Assembly: GCA_964429855.1 (NCBI GenBank)
Contig: CAYSDM010000007.1
Span: forward strand, 37,587-101,586
Direction: 5' to 3'
DNA length: 64,000 bases
From: CALLMM01 sp964429855
GTDB lineage: Bacteria > Armatimonadota > Chthonomonadetes > Chthonomonadales > CAJBBX01
Under the pieces are notes generated by a model. It had not been told where the DNA came from, made no database searches, and saw only the letters and a program-made list of their open reading frames with translations. The position numbers and the translations under genes are program-made. This document shows, in pieces, positions 25,652 through 33,727 of this stretch (the stretch's first letter is position 1; the number at the start of each line of letters is the position of its first letter).

Positions 25652-26812
25652 ATGAAAATCCAGTCTATTCGCTGCGTGCAGATCAAGGTTCCTGAAGGCA
25701 GACCGCGCCCGAAGCCGACCCGACCGCCCTGGTCGGACGAGGCGGAGGTCGCCAATCCGATGTCGAAATTCCCGCGCTACAAGCGATATCGCCCCTCCTG
25801 GCTGCCCGGCTGGCCCGCCGTCTGGGTGCAGGTGACCGCCGAGGATGGAACCTACGGACTGGGAATGACCTCCTTCGGGCGAGCGTGCGCGGCGGTCATC
25901 GCCGATCACTTCGCCCCGCGCTTGATCGGAGAGGAGTGTCTTGCCATCGAGAAGTGCTGGGATATGATGTTCCGCATGAGCAAGCCCTACGGAACCGTCG
26001 GGATCGCATCCTCCGCGATCAGCGGGGTGGATCTGGCGCTATGGGACCTCGCCGGGAAACTCCAGCATAAGCCGGTCTATGAACTGCTCGGAGGGGCGGC
26101 GCGAGATCGTATCTTCGCCTACGCCACCGGCAACGACGTGGACTGGCAGAAGGAGATCGGTTTTCGGGCGGTGAAACTTGCCTGCCCCTACGGTCCGACG
26201 GATGGACGGCGCGGGCTGGAGGAGAACGAGCGGATCGTGGCGCAGGCGCGGGAGACCGTCGGCGACGAGATCGAGGTCATGCTCGACTGCTATATGGCTT
26301 TTGATGTGGAGTATACGGTTCGGCTTGCGGAGCGTCTGCGCCGCTATCGGCTGAAGTGGATGGAGGAGTACCTGATCCCGGAAGACCTGGACGGTCATGT
26401 GTCGGTGCGCGAACGGATTCCCTGGCAGACCCTGGCGACCGGCGAGCATATGTATACCCCGTTTCCGTTCGCGTTTCTGGCGCAGCGCCACGCGGTGGAT
26501 ATACTCCAACCGGACATCCACTGGGTTGGCGGATTGACCGCCTGCCGAAAAATCTGCGCTATCGCAGAGGCGGCGGGTCTGGAGGTGATCCTGCACGGAG
26601 GCGGCTTAACGCAGTTCGGTCTGCATCTGACAGCCGCGATGCCCAACACGCCCTGGGCGGAGTACTGGGGTCCGCCGCCTGGCATTCGTCCGGAAGACTA
26701 CACAACCCCCTGGGGTCCGGCGGTCATGCAGGACAGCTATCTCTTCCCGACGCCCGGCGACGGTTTCGGTCTGCAGATCGAAGAGTCCTGGATCGAACCC
26801 TTCCCGATGTAG
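25652..26812 (+). CDS. enolase-superfamily dehydratase, probably L-rhamnonate dehydratase
   Basis: 386 residues from ATG 25652, with CGAGGTGAT upstream. The mandelate-racemase fold is clear: ISGVDLALWDLAGK, VYELLGGAARDRIFAYATGN, metal ligands in VMLDCYMAFDVEY, KWMEEYLIPED and TLATGEH, then DILQPDIHWVGGLTAC and VILHGGG. The NPMSKF near residue 35, the ALWDLxGK-VYxLLGGA segment and the PDxxWxGGLT stretch strongly resemble bacterial L-rhamnonate dehydratase (RhmD), which converts L-rhamnonate to 2-keto-3-deoxy-L-rhamnonate. It follows a sugar importer by 38 bases, as expected for a catabolic operon. Another sugar acid is possible, since specificity in this superfamily shifts easily. Confidence 0.82.
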   Translation: MKIQSIRCVQIKVPEGRPRPKPTRPPWSDEAEVANPMSKFPRYKRYRPSWLPGWPAVWVQVTAEDGTYGLGMTSFGRACAAVIADHFAPRLIGEECLAIEKCWDMMFRMSKPYGTVGIASSAISGVDLALWDLAGKLQHKPVYELLGGAARDRIFAYATGNDVDWQKEIGFRAVKLACPYGPTDGRRGLEENERIVAQARETVGDEIEVMLDCYMAFDVEYTVRLAERLRRYRLKWMEEYLIPEDLDGHVSVRERIPWQTLATGEHMYTPFPFAFLAQRHAVDILQPDIHWVGGLTACRKICAIAEAAGLEVILHGGGLTQFGLHLTAAMPNTPWAEYWGPPPGIRPEDYTTPWGPAVMQDSYLFPTPGDGFGLQIEESWIEPFPM

Positions 26813-26886
26813 AGCGCAATCCCCCTGAAGTCAGGGCGAATTATGCCTATGGAAGCGTTTCCTGTCCGAAAGGCGTAGAGTGTAGT

Positions 26887-27123
26887 ATGAACAACATCCT
26901 TCTGGTGATGGTCTATGTGGCGGTCGGGCTGGCGGTCTGCGCCTACCTGATTCGCATGGTGCTGACCAGCAAGGATCGGCTGGATCAGCGCATCGAGGAG
27001 TTTCGGCAGGAGCAGGAAGCCAATCAGGGCAAGACGATCAACCCCTATATGGCGCTGGCGGAACTCTACGCGGAGCAAGAGCAGGAAGAGGCACAGAGAA
27101 AGAAAAAGCGCAGGAAATCCTGA
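26887..27123 (+). CDS. small single-pass membrane protein of unknown function
   Basis: 78 residues from ATG 26887. One helix (about 5-24, LLVMVYVAVGLAVCAYLI) is followed by a charged helix (DRLDQRIEEFRQEQEAN) and a very basic end (QRKKKRRKS). I do not recognise the family. An N-out anchor with a cytoplasmic charged tail is likely. Confidence 0.6.
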   Translation: MNNILLVMVYVAVGLAVCAYLIRMVLTSKDRLDQRIEEFRQEQEANQGKTINPYMALAELYAEQEQEEAQRKKKRRKS

Positions 27124-27168
27124 AAAAGACTCCCTGCGCCAGTCACGTCACGAACATCGCAGCAGCAA

Positions 27169-27447
27169 CTACTCATAACCTTCGCCGCCGTCGCTGCCCA
27201 TCTCCTCGTCATCCAGATCTTCTTCTTCGGCTCCCTCCACCACGTCGCCCAGTTCGCCGAGTTCATCCACTTCATTGATTCTGTGGCGGGGTTCTGCTTC
27301 AGCGATCCCCGGCACACGCGGGTGCTTCTGGCGACACTCCTCGCACTGAAATTTCACCTGGACCCCGGACAGCCACTGCGGGATGGTGGGAATGGGCTTG
27401 CCGCATTCACAGCAACTCACCTCATTCAGGGTCATATCTTCCGTCAT
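27169..27447 (-). CDS. small zinc-ribbon-like protein with an acidic tail
   Basis: 92 residues from ATG at 27447, with GGAGAGAG upstream. CCECGKPI and CEECRQKH give two CxxC knuckles (residues 12-43), which suggests one bound zinc. From about residue 60 the chain is strongly acidic and disordered (EEEDLDDEEMGSDGG). Function unknown. Confidence 0.6.
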   Translation of the reverse strand: MTEDMTLNEVSCCECGKPIPTIPQWLSGVQVKFQCEECRQKHPRVPGIAEAEPRHRINEVDELGELGDVVEGAEEEDLDDEEMGSDGGEGYE

Positions 27448-27480
27448 GAATACTCTCTCCGATCCTCGCCCCGTAATCCG

Positions 27481-27759
27481 CTACTTCTGCTCTGCGGGCG
27501 CGCTGTCTCGCGCCTCACTCTCGGTTCCGGCAGCGGACTTCTGGCTCTGCTCCTTCTTCTGCTCCTGATTGCGCGCGTTCCAGATCGAGACCGCGCCGTT
27601 GACCAGCATCAACGCCGCCGCCCCCAGATACTCCAGCCAGGCGTAGTTATTGATGGGCTGGCCCGGTTCGGTCAGCAGCGTGTTGCCCGAAACCAGTCCG
27701 GCGATGCTGATGAACAGCAGAATGATGCCGACCAGGATAAAGCCGTTCAGGAATCGCAT
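27481..27759 (-). CDS. small two-helix membrane protein of unknown function
   Basis: 92 residues from ATG at 27759, with GAGGAG upstream. Helices at about 5-25 (NGFILVGIILLFISIAGLVSG) and 42-60 (WLEYLGAAALMLVNGAVSIW), then a Lys/Gln/Glu-rich soluble tail. It lies 33 bases upstream of the zinc-ribbon gene on the same strand. No family recognised. Confidence 0.6.
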   Translation of the reverse strand: MRFLNGFILVGIILLFISIAGLVSGNTLLTEPGQPINNYAWLEYLGAAALMLVNGAVSIWNARNQEQKKEQSQKSAAGTESEARDSAPAEQK

Positions 27760-27847
27760 CCGACGCGAGGCTCCTCTTTGTCTTTGAAATGTACCTTATG
27801 ATAATACCCGACTTTGCGCCGAATACATCCCTCTTAAAATGGATTTC

Positions 27848-28927
27848 TCACGGAACCCAGTCCGCCACGAAGACATTGGTGGAGCGATTGGACATATTGC
27901 GGTTGGAGCACCAGACCAGACGCTTTCCGTCCGGGCTGAACATGGGAAAGCCGTCAAACTGCTCGCCGTAGGTGATTCGTTTCAACCCCTGCCCGTCAAT
28001 CCCGATGACATACAGTTCGAACTTCCGACGCTGCGGATCGTGGCAGTTGGAGGAGAAGATGATATGCTTACCGTCCGGTGTAAAGAAGGGGGCGAAACTG
28101 GCGGCTCCCAGATGGGTCACCTGCCGGGCATTCGAGCCGTCCGCATTCGCGACCCAGAGTTCCATCTTATTCGGACGCACCAGGTTGCGGCTCAGCAGGT
28201 TGAGGTAGTCGGCTTTCTCCTCCTCCGACTGCGGATACCAGGCGCGCCAGACGATCATCTTGCTGTCCGGCGAGAAGTAGGGTCCGCCGTCGTATCCGAG
28301 CTTGTTGGTGAGTCGCTTCACGTCCGTGCCGTCGGTCTTCATCGAGTAGATTTCCAGGTCGCCATCCTTCGACGAGGTAAAGATGATTCGCTTGCCGTCG
28401 GGGGAGACGGTCGCCTCGGCATAGTAGGCAGTATTGACTCCCGGCTTTACCTCTTTCGGGTAGAGCGGTCGGGTATTCGTTCCATCGGCGTTGGCGATAT
28501 AGATCGCGTAGAAGGGATAGATGGGCCAGACATAGCCCTGCGAGCGATCCGGCGGCGTTGGCGCTGCAGGGCTGTAGCCGTGCGTGGAGGCATAGATAAT
28601 CTGCCGGTTATTCTTCAGAAAGTAGCCGCAGGTGGTGCGCCCTGTCCCGTTGGAGACCATCTTTTCGTTGGTTCCATCCGCATTGATGACGAACATCTGA
28701 TCGGCTTTCATATCGCCGCGCTTCGCCTGAAAGATGATCCTCTTTCCGTCGAAGCTCCAGTAGGCTTCCGCATTATCGCCGCCGAAGGTTAGCTGCCGCA
28801 CGTTTGCCAGATGCTTCTCGCGGGGATCGTGCAGCGCCATCAGATGATCCTGGGTCTGCGCAGGTCCCTGCGCCGCCACCAGAACCGAAACCAGCAGCGC
28901 GCACAGACCGAAAAGTACGCCTCTCAT
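27848..28927 (-). CDS. secreted TolB-like beta-propeller (WD40-like PD40) protein
   Basis: 359 residues from ATG at 28927, behind CAGGGAGGT. A signal peptide (1-24) ends VAAQG. The mature protein is a chain of PD40 repeats: SFDGKRIIFQAKRGD, SPDGKRIIFTSSKDGDLEIY, SPDSKMIVWRAWYP, TPDGKHIIFSSNCHD and SPDGKRLVWCSNRN. These build a six- or seven-bladed propeller in the periplasm, as in TolB and in oligopeptidase N-terminal domains. No protease domain follows. Likely a binding or scaffold protein. Confidence 0.88.
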   Translation of the reverse strand: MRGVLFGLCALLVSVLVAAQGPAQTQDHLMALHDPREKHLANVRQLTFGGDNAEAYWSFDGKRIIFQAKRGDMKADQMFVINADGTNEKMVSNGTGRTTCGYFLKNNRQIIYASTHGYSPAAPTPPDRSQGYVWPIYPFYAIYIANADGTNTRPLYPKEVKPGVNTAYYAEATVSPDGKRIIFTSSKDGDLEIYSMKTDGTDVKRLTNKLGYDGGPYFSPDSKMIVWRAWYPQSEEEKADYLNLLSRNLVRPNKMELWVANADGSNARQVTHLGAASFAPFFTPDGKHIIFSSNCHDPQRRKFELYVIGIDGQGLKRITYGEQFDGFPMFSPDGKRLVWCSNRNMSNRSTNVFVADWVP

Positions 28928-29085
28928 ACTCTAGACAACCTCCCTGAAAGACTGTATGAAATACACTGTCTATCCTGTCTTTTCTGCAACAGGCGAGACT
29001 TTTCCTGTCGAATATGCGACTCACGATCGGGCAGAAGGAAAAACGCGGTGAATTCGCGAACTGTCCGGCGGCAGTCCACGCGCAA

Positions 29086-29143
29086 GGGGGCGCATTTTTC
29101 GAAATGCAGCGATCCAACTGGAATGAAAGCGAGGAATCCCCCC
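29086..29143 (+). promoter_or_regulatory. structured leader in front of the queuosine-precursor transporter
   Basis: GCATTT/AAATGC with a TTCG tetraloop (29092-29107) sits inside a possible outer pairing of GGGGG (29086-29090) with CCCCC (29139-29143). The right strand lies between the ribosome site and the GTG start. Control of translation is possible. It does not match a preQ1 riboswitch class I can identify. Confidence 0.3.
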
Positions 29144-29869
29144 GTGTCGCAAACACCCCTGCAGAAACCTGCCTCCCACAGCGCTCGAACCTACAGATAC
29201 TACGACCTGATCATGGCGGCGTTCGTGACCGTTCTGCTCTGCTCCAACCTGATCGGTCCGGCAAAGCTGTGCGTGCTGTTCGGGTTCACCTTTGGAGCGG
29301 GCAATCTCTTCTTCCCGATCAGCTACATCTTTGGCGACATCTTAACCGAAGTCTACGGATATGCCAGAAGCCGAAAGGTGATCTGGGCTGGCTTTGGCGC
29401 GATTATCTTTGCCTCTTTCATGAGCTACATCGTCATTCACCTTCCCTCCGCCGGAGGCTCGCAGTACCAGAGCGATCTGCAGAACGCGCTGATCGTAGTC
29501 TTCGGCAGTACCCCGCGCATCATCGCCGCCTCGATTCTGGCTTTCTGGATCGGCGAGTTCACCAACTCCTTCGTCATGGCGAAGATGAAGCTGCTGACGC
29601 GCGGACGCTTTCTCTGGAGCCGCACCATCGGCTCTACCGCCGTCGGGCAGGGCGTGGATACGCTGGTCTTCTATCCGCTGGCTTTCTGGGGTATCTGGAC
29701 GAACGATCAGCTTCTGCTGGGGATGTTCGCCAACTATGCCATCAAGGTCGGCTGGGAGGTCGTCAATACCCCCATCACCTACGCCATCGTGGAGTTTCTC
29801 AAACGCGCCGAACATGAGGACTACTACGACCGGGACACCAACTTCAACCCCTTCTCGCTAAAAGATTGA
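29144..29869 (+). CDS. queuosine precursor transporter (YhhQ/DUF165 family)
   Basis: 241 residues from GTG 29144, nine bases after AGCGAGGA; an ATG at 29123 in the same frame is an alternative. Six to seven helices. Family features: NLIGPAKLCVLFG, FFPISYIFGDILTEVYGYARS (the conserved GDxxTEVYGY), WIGEFTNSFVMAKMK, and STAVGQGVDTLVFYPLAF. These inner-membrane proteins import 7-cyano- or 7-aminomethyl-7-deazaguanine for tRNA queuosine synthesis. It stands alone, divergent from the propeller gene. Confidence 0.92.
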   Translation: MSQTPLQKPASHSARTYRYYDLIMAAFVTVLLCSNLIGPAKLCVLFGFTFGAGNLFFPISYIFGDILTEVYGYARSRKVIWAGFGAIIFASFMSYIVIHLPSAGGSQYQSDLQNALIVVFGSTPRIIAASILAFWIGEFTNSFVMAKMKLLTRGRFLWSRTIGSTAVGQGVDTLVFYPLAFWGIWTNDQLLLGMFANYAIKVGWEVVNTPITYAIVEFLKRAEHEDYYDRDTNFNPFSLKD

Positions 29870-29974
29870 TCCCGGAGAAGGAACCTTCCGGCGCAGGTCG
29901 AATGCTTTCCTGTTGCGGATCGGCGCAGTCCGATCCCTGAACTATGTCGGTATCGCTTGCCAAAGGAGACAACG

Positions 29975-30769
29975 ATGAAACTGTCGTGTCAGGAAGGACT
30001 GGTTCCCGGCGTGTCGTTTGCGGAGAAGTTGAAGAATCTGGAGCAGTATGGCTTTGAGGGCGTGGAGTTGAACGGAGGATATCTGAACGATCCGGAAGGA
30101 TTCGCGGAGCGCAAAGCGGCGCTTGCCGACAGTCCCGTGAAAGCCTCTTCGATCTGCGGCGGCTATCCGGCGGAACTGGTGCATCCCGATCCCCGACGCC
30201 GCGCCGCCTGCGCCGACGCGCTCAAGCGCCACCTCGATTATGCGGCGGAACTGGGAGCCGTGGGTCCTATCACCGTGCCGATATTCAACAACAATGACCG
30301 GGTCCCCGATCTCTCGCCCTGGAAATCTCGCCCGCAGATCGAGCGGGAACTGCTGCTGGCGATGCTGGCTCCGCTGGCGGATCATGCGGCGAAAGTCGGA
30401 GCGGCGGTACTGCTGGAGCCGCTCAACCGCTACGAATCCAATGCGCTGCCGCAGCAGAAGGACGGAGCCTCTATCGTACAGGAACTGAACAGTCCGGGCG
30501 TGCGCCTGATGTCCGACGTTTTCCATATGCACATTGAGGAGACCAACTCCCCGCAGGCTCTCCGGGAGGTGGGCGCTTCGGTCGGACACGTTCACCTGGC
30601 GGACAACACGCGCAAAGAGCCGGGAACCGGGGACATTGACTATCAGGCGATTTTTGACGCGCTGAAAGCGGTCGGTTTTACGGGCTATATGGCGTTTGAG
30701 TGCGGGCTATCCGGTCCCGCAGAGACCGTTCTTCCACGCAGCGTGGCGTTTCTTCGCGCACGGATGTAG
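29975..30769 (+). CDS. sugar-phosphate isomerase/epimerase TIM-barrel protein (hydroxypyruvate-isomerase-like)
   Basis: 264 residues from ATG 29975, with AAAGGAGA upstream. The xylose-isomerase-like barrel shows metal and acid residues in order: AVLLEPLNRYE, MSDVFHMHIEE, GHVHLADNTRKEPGTGDIDY and GYMAFECG. This pattern fits hydroxypyruvate isomerase/IolI/D-tagatose 3-epimerase relatives acting on small keto sugars or inositol intermediates. The cofactor is a divalent metal. Exact substrate unknown. Confidence 0.85.
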   Translation: MKLSCQEGLVPGVSFAEKLKNLEQYGFEGVELNGGYLNDPEGFAERKAALADSPVKASSICGGYPAELVHPDPRRRAACADALKRHLDYAAELGAVGPITVPIFNNNDRVPDLSPWKSRPQIERELLLAMLAPLADHAAKVGAAVLLEPLNRYESNALPQQKDGASIVQELNSPGVRLMSDVFHMHIEETNSPQALREVGASVGHVHLADNTRKEPGTGDIDYQAIFDALKAVGFTGYMAFECGLSGPAETVLPRSVAFLRARM

Positions 30770-30777
30770 CGTCCGCC

Positions 30778-30831
30778 CGGACGTTCAGGTATCCAGACCA
30801 TCATCGGCACGGCGGATCACCTGAACGTCCG
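30778..30831. repeat. 13-bp inverted repeat between the isomerase and radical SAM genes
   Basis: CGGACGTTCAGGT (30778-30790) and ACCTGAACGTCCG (30819-30831) are perfect inverted copies around 28 bases. There is no T-run. It could be a terminator, an operator pair or an mRNA fold. Confidence 0.6.
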
Positions 30832-30924
30832 ATTATCAGGGAGGAATTTTGTTTCGCTAAGTAAAATAGACTACCGTTGGCGATGCGCTCCCTCGCTGAC
30901 GAAACGGGACAGGAGGACCTCCGC

Positions 30925-32064
30925 ATGAGCGTGATCGCAACGGCTCAGTCGGCGCTGCGAACGATCTATAACCATCCGCAACTGGTACAGTGGTACTTTC
31001 GCAATAAATTCCGCGCGATGAGCCTCACGCCGGAGCAGCAGACGGCGCAGGGCTACAGCAAGCCCCCGCTCGGAATCACCTTTAAGCCGACCTTAAGCTG
31101 CAATCTTCGCTGCAAGATGTGCAGCTTTGTCGCCAACGGCGCGGTTTTCACCAACCCGAAGGACAGCCTGCCGCTGGAGGTATGGGAGAGGGTTGTAGAC
31201 GATGTGAAACCCTGGAAGCCCTACATCTGGTTTACCGGCGGCGAACCGACTCTCTATCCCGCTTTTGTGCCGCTGGTGCATCATATCAAGCGGCAGGGAA
31301 TGCTCTGCGGCGTCACTACCAATGGGACTACGCTCAAGCGCAAAGCGGAGGAGTTGCTGGAGAATCCGCTGGATATGATGGTCGTCTCGATTGACGGCAA
31401 GGGCGGCATTCATAACAACGTGCGTGGGCATGAGCGCGCCTTCGAGCGCACCACCGAGGGCATCCTGCACCTTCAGGAGTTGAAGAGGCAGAAGGGGCTG
31501 CATAAGCCCGCCGTCATCATCAACTGCGCCATCACCCCCGACAACTACGAATATATCACCGATATGGTGGGGGTTGCGGAGATGGTGGGCGCAGAGGCGC
31601 TGAACTTCCAGCATCTCTGGCAGATGACCCGCTCCATGATCGAAGCCCATAATGCAAAATGGGGAGAGTGGCACCAGATGTCCTACGAGGAGTGCGGCGG
31701 GATTGACTATACGCCGATGGATGTGGAGCGTGTGATCGAACTGGTGCATGAGGTAAAGCGGCAGCCTAAAAAGATACCTGTTCTGTTCCACCCTGACATC
31801 CCGGACGAGGATATTCGCATCTACTACAACTCGCCGGAGACGTTTGTCTTCCGCAAACCCGCCGCATGCGGCTGGCTCAACACCGATGTGCTGCCCAACG
31901 GCGATGTCTCGCCCTGTTTTGAGGTGGTCTGCGGCAATATTCTGGAAGACCGTTTCACGAACATCTGGAATAACTACCTCTATCGGGAACATCGCAAACG
32001 GCTTCAGGTAGACGGCGACTTCCCTATCTGCTCCCGCTGCTGCGCCTACTGGCGACGCGATTGA
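30925..32064 (+). CDS. radical SAM protein with a SPASM-like C-terminal cysteine cluster
   Basis: 379 residues from ATG 30925, eight bases after AGGAGG. CNLRCKMC (CxxxCxxC) near residue 58 binds the SAM-cleaving 4Fe-4S cluster, and WFTGGEPTLYP is the conserved GGEP. The C-terminus holds ACGWL, CFEVVCGN and ICSRCCAYW, a SPASM-type set for extra clusters. It is preceded by a short helical region without a signal. Family members modify peptides, sugars or lipids; no precursor peptide or partner enzyme is apparent. A hopanoid/lipid-type (HpnH-like) or peptide-type substrate cannot be told apart here. Confidence 0.88.
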   Translation: MSVIATAQSALRTIYNHPQLVQWYFRNKFRAMSLTPEQQTAQGYSKPPLGITFKPTLSCNLRCKMCSFVANGAVFTNPKDSLPLEVWERVVDDVKPWKPYIWFTGGEPTLYPAFVPLVHHIKRQGMLCGVTTNGTTLKRKAEELLENPLDMMVVSIDGKGGIHNNVRGHERAFERTTEGILHLQELKRQKGLHKPAVIINCAITPDNYEYITDMVGVAEMVGAEALNFQHLWQMTRSMIEAHNAKWGEWHQMSYEECGGIDYTPMDVERVIELVHEVKRQPKKIPVLFHPDIPDEDIRIYYNSPETFVFRKPAACGWLNTDVLPNGDVSPCFEVVCGNILEDRFTNIWNNYLYREHRKRLQVDGDFPICSRCCAYWRRD

Positions 32065-32119
32065 GAAAACGGACGGTCGTCGAAACGAAACCCGCCGTCA
32101 GGAAGTAGTATGATGATGA

Positions 32120-32164
32120 GTGTTGAGCGAGGCATCCCCTGAACTGACAGGACAGGCTCAACAC
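32120..32164. repeat. 9-bp inverted repeat upstream of the SteB-like gene
   Basis: GTGTTGAGC (32120-32128) and GCTCAACAC (32156-32164) flank 27 bases. It follows the radical SAM gene and may be a weak terminator. Confidence 0.45.
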
Positions 32165-32189
32165 TCCACAGAAAACACTGACGCCCGAC

Positions 32190-33044
32190 ATGGTTCCCAC
32201 TTTCCGTTATCATCTTTTAACACTGGTCGCGATCTTTCTCGCCCTTGGCATCGGTATGGTGATCGGCAGCACCTACGTGCAGGGCGCGATTGTCGAACGC
32301 CTGACCCGCCGCCTGGATGAACTCAACGCCCGCTTTACGACGGAGATCGCCCCGCTCCGGGAAGAGAACCGCCGCAAGTCGGAGTTCATCACAGCGCTGG
32401 TTCCGGTTCTTCTACAGGATCGGCTGAACGGCGCGAACGTCGCCATCGTCCAGACCGGTGACTACCCGGAGACCACCTTCAAGGTACGGGAGACGCTGAC
32501 GCAGGCAGGCGCGACGATCAACAGCACCACGATCATCCATCGCGAGTTTCAGGATCGGCTGAGTGACAGCCTGCTGAATATGCTTCCCAGGCTGCGCGTG
32601 GCACACCCCAACCTGACCGCCGACAAAACCTCCGTCATGCGCCTGCTGGCAACCATGCTGGCTAAAGGCGCGCCCGAATCCGATCTGAAAGCCTTCACCG
32701 AAGCGGGTCTGTTGGAATATGAAGGGGACTTTACCCGCGTCAACAACTTTATCGTGCTGGTCTGCGGCGCATCTGAAGAGAACCAGAGCCGGGCGGATCA
32801 GGTAGACAAGCCGCTGATCCAATCGCTGAAGCCGATGGAGATAACCGTTGTTGCCGTCGAACCGGAGGGGGTCGAAATCTCCTACATCACCGCGCTGCAG
32901 GAGAGCGGCATCACCACCATTGATAACGCCGACACGGATATGGGGCGCATTGCGCTGGCGCTGGCGTTACGCGGAGAGCGCGGCGACTACGGAACCAAGC
33001 GTACTGCCCGCAGCGGTCTTCTGCCCCCCCTCTCTCCTCGATGA
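32190..33044 (+). CDS. SteB/MctB-like (copper transporter family) membrane protein
   Basis: 284 residues from ATG 32190; no clear ribosome site, so translation may be weak or nearly leaderless. The N-terminus TFRYHLLTLVAIFLALGIGM is the family hallmark (FRYHLxSLxAVFLALxxG). One helix is followed by a coiled coil (RRLDELNARFTTEIAPLREE), then an outer domain. In mycobacteria MctB affects copper level, and in corynebacteria SteB acts with SteA at the septum. The adjacent glycosyltransferases favour an envelope role. Confidence 0.85.
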   Translation: MVPTFRYHLLTLVAIFLALGIGMVIGSTYVQGAIVERLTRRLDELNARFTTEIAPLREENRRKSEFITALVPVLLQDRLNGANVAIVQTGDYPETTFKVRETLTQAGATINSTTIIHREFQDRLSDSLLNMLPRLRVAHPNLTADKTSVMRLLATMLAKGAPESDLKAFTEAGLLEYEGDFTRVNNFIVLVCGASEENQSRADQVDKPLIQSLKPMEITVVAVEPEGVEISYITALQESGITTIDNADTDMGRIALALALRGERGDYGTKRTARSGLLPPLSPR

Positions 33045-33727
33045 TCTCCGTCATCATTCCTGCCTATAACGAAGCCGAAAGGATCGAAAAAACTCTCTGC
33101 GCGCTCCACGAAATCCCCGATCTGGAGGAGATTCTGGTCGTGGATGACGGCTCTACAGATAGTACCGCGCAGATCGCGGATCGGGCAGGCGCAACGGTTC
33201 TCCGGCTGCCGCAAAACCGGGGCAAAGGACACGCCCTGACGCTGGGCGTTCAGGCAACTCGCGGTGACATTCTGCTGCTGCTGGACGCAGATTTGGGAGA
33301 GAGCGCGACGGAAGCCGTAAAGCTACTCGCCCCGGTGCTGAACGACGAAGCCGATATGACCATCGCAACCTTTCCCGTCATTCCCGGTGCCGGGGGAGGC
33401 GTGGGGCTGGTGGTGCGTCTGGCGCGATCAGGAATCCGGCGCATCACCGGCAGGGCCATGATCGCGCCGCTCTCCGGTCAGCGCGCCCTGCGACGTGCCG
33501 TGCTGAACGAAACAGAAGGATTTGCCGGAGGTTTCGGGGCGGAAGTCGGACTGACGATAGATGCGCTCTGCGCCGGTTTCCGGGTTCTGGAGGTTCCGAC
33601 CGAGATGACCCACCGGATCACGGGACGAGATGCGGGAGCCGTGCGTCATCGCGCCCGACAGTTTCTGGCGGTGCTGTGCGCGCTTCAGGCGCGTCGGGGA
33701 AAACGATGCAACACCTCCCCCCGCTGA
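33041..33727 (+). CDS. family 2 glycosyltransferase
   Basis: 228 residues from ATG 33041, overlapping the SteB-like stop (ATGA). The GT-A fold is clear: VIIPAYNEAERIEKTLCAL, VVDDGSTDSTAQIAD (nucleotide-sugar Asp pair), ILLLLDADLGES (DxD-like) and ALRRAVLNETEGFAGGFGAE. There are no membrane helices. It probably adds a sugar to a lipid carrier or glycan in a pathway shared with the neighbouring genes. Confidence 0.9.
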   Translation: MISVIIPAYNEAERIEKTLCALHEIPDLEEILVVDDGSTDSTAQIADRAGATVLRLPQNRGKGHALTLGVQATRGDILLLLDADLGESATEAVKLLAPVLNDEADMTIATFPVIPGAGGGVGLVVRLARSGIRRITGRAMIAPLSGQRALRRAVLNETEGFAGGFGAEVGLTIDALCAGFRVLEVPTEMTHRITGRDAGAVRHRARQFLAVLCALQARRGKRCNTSPR

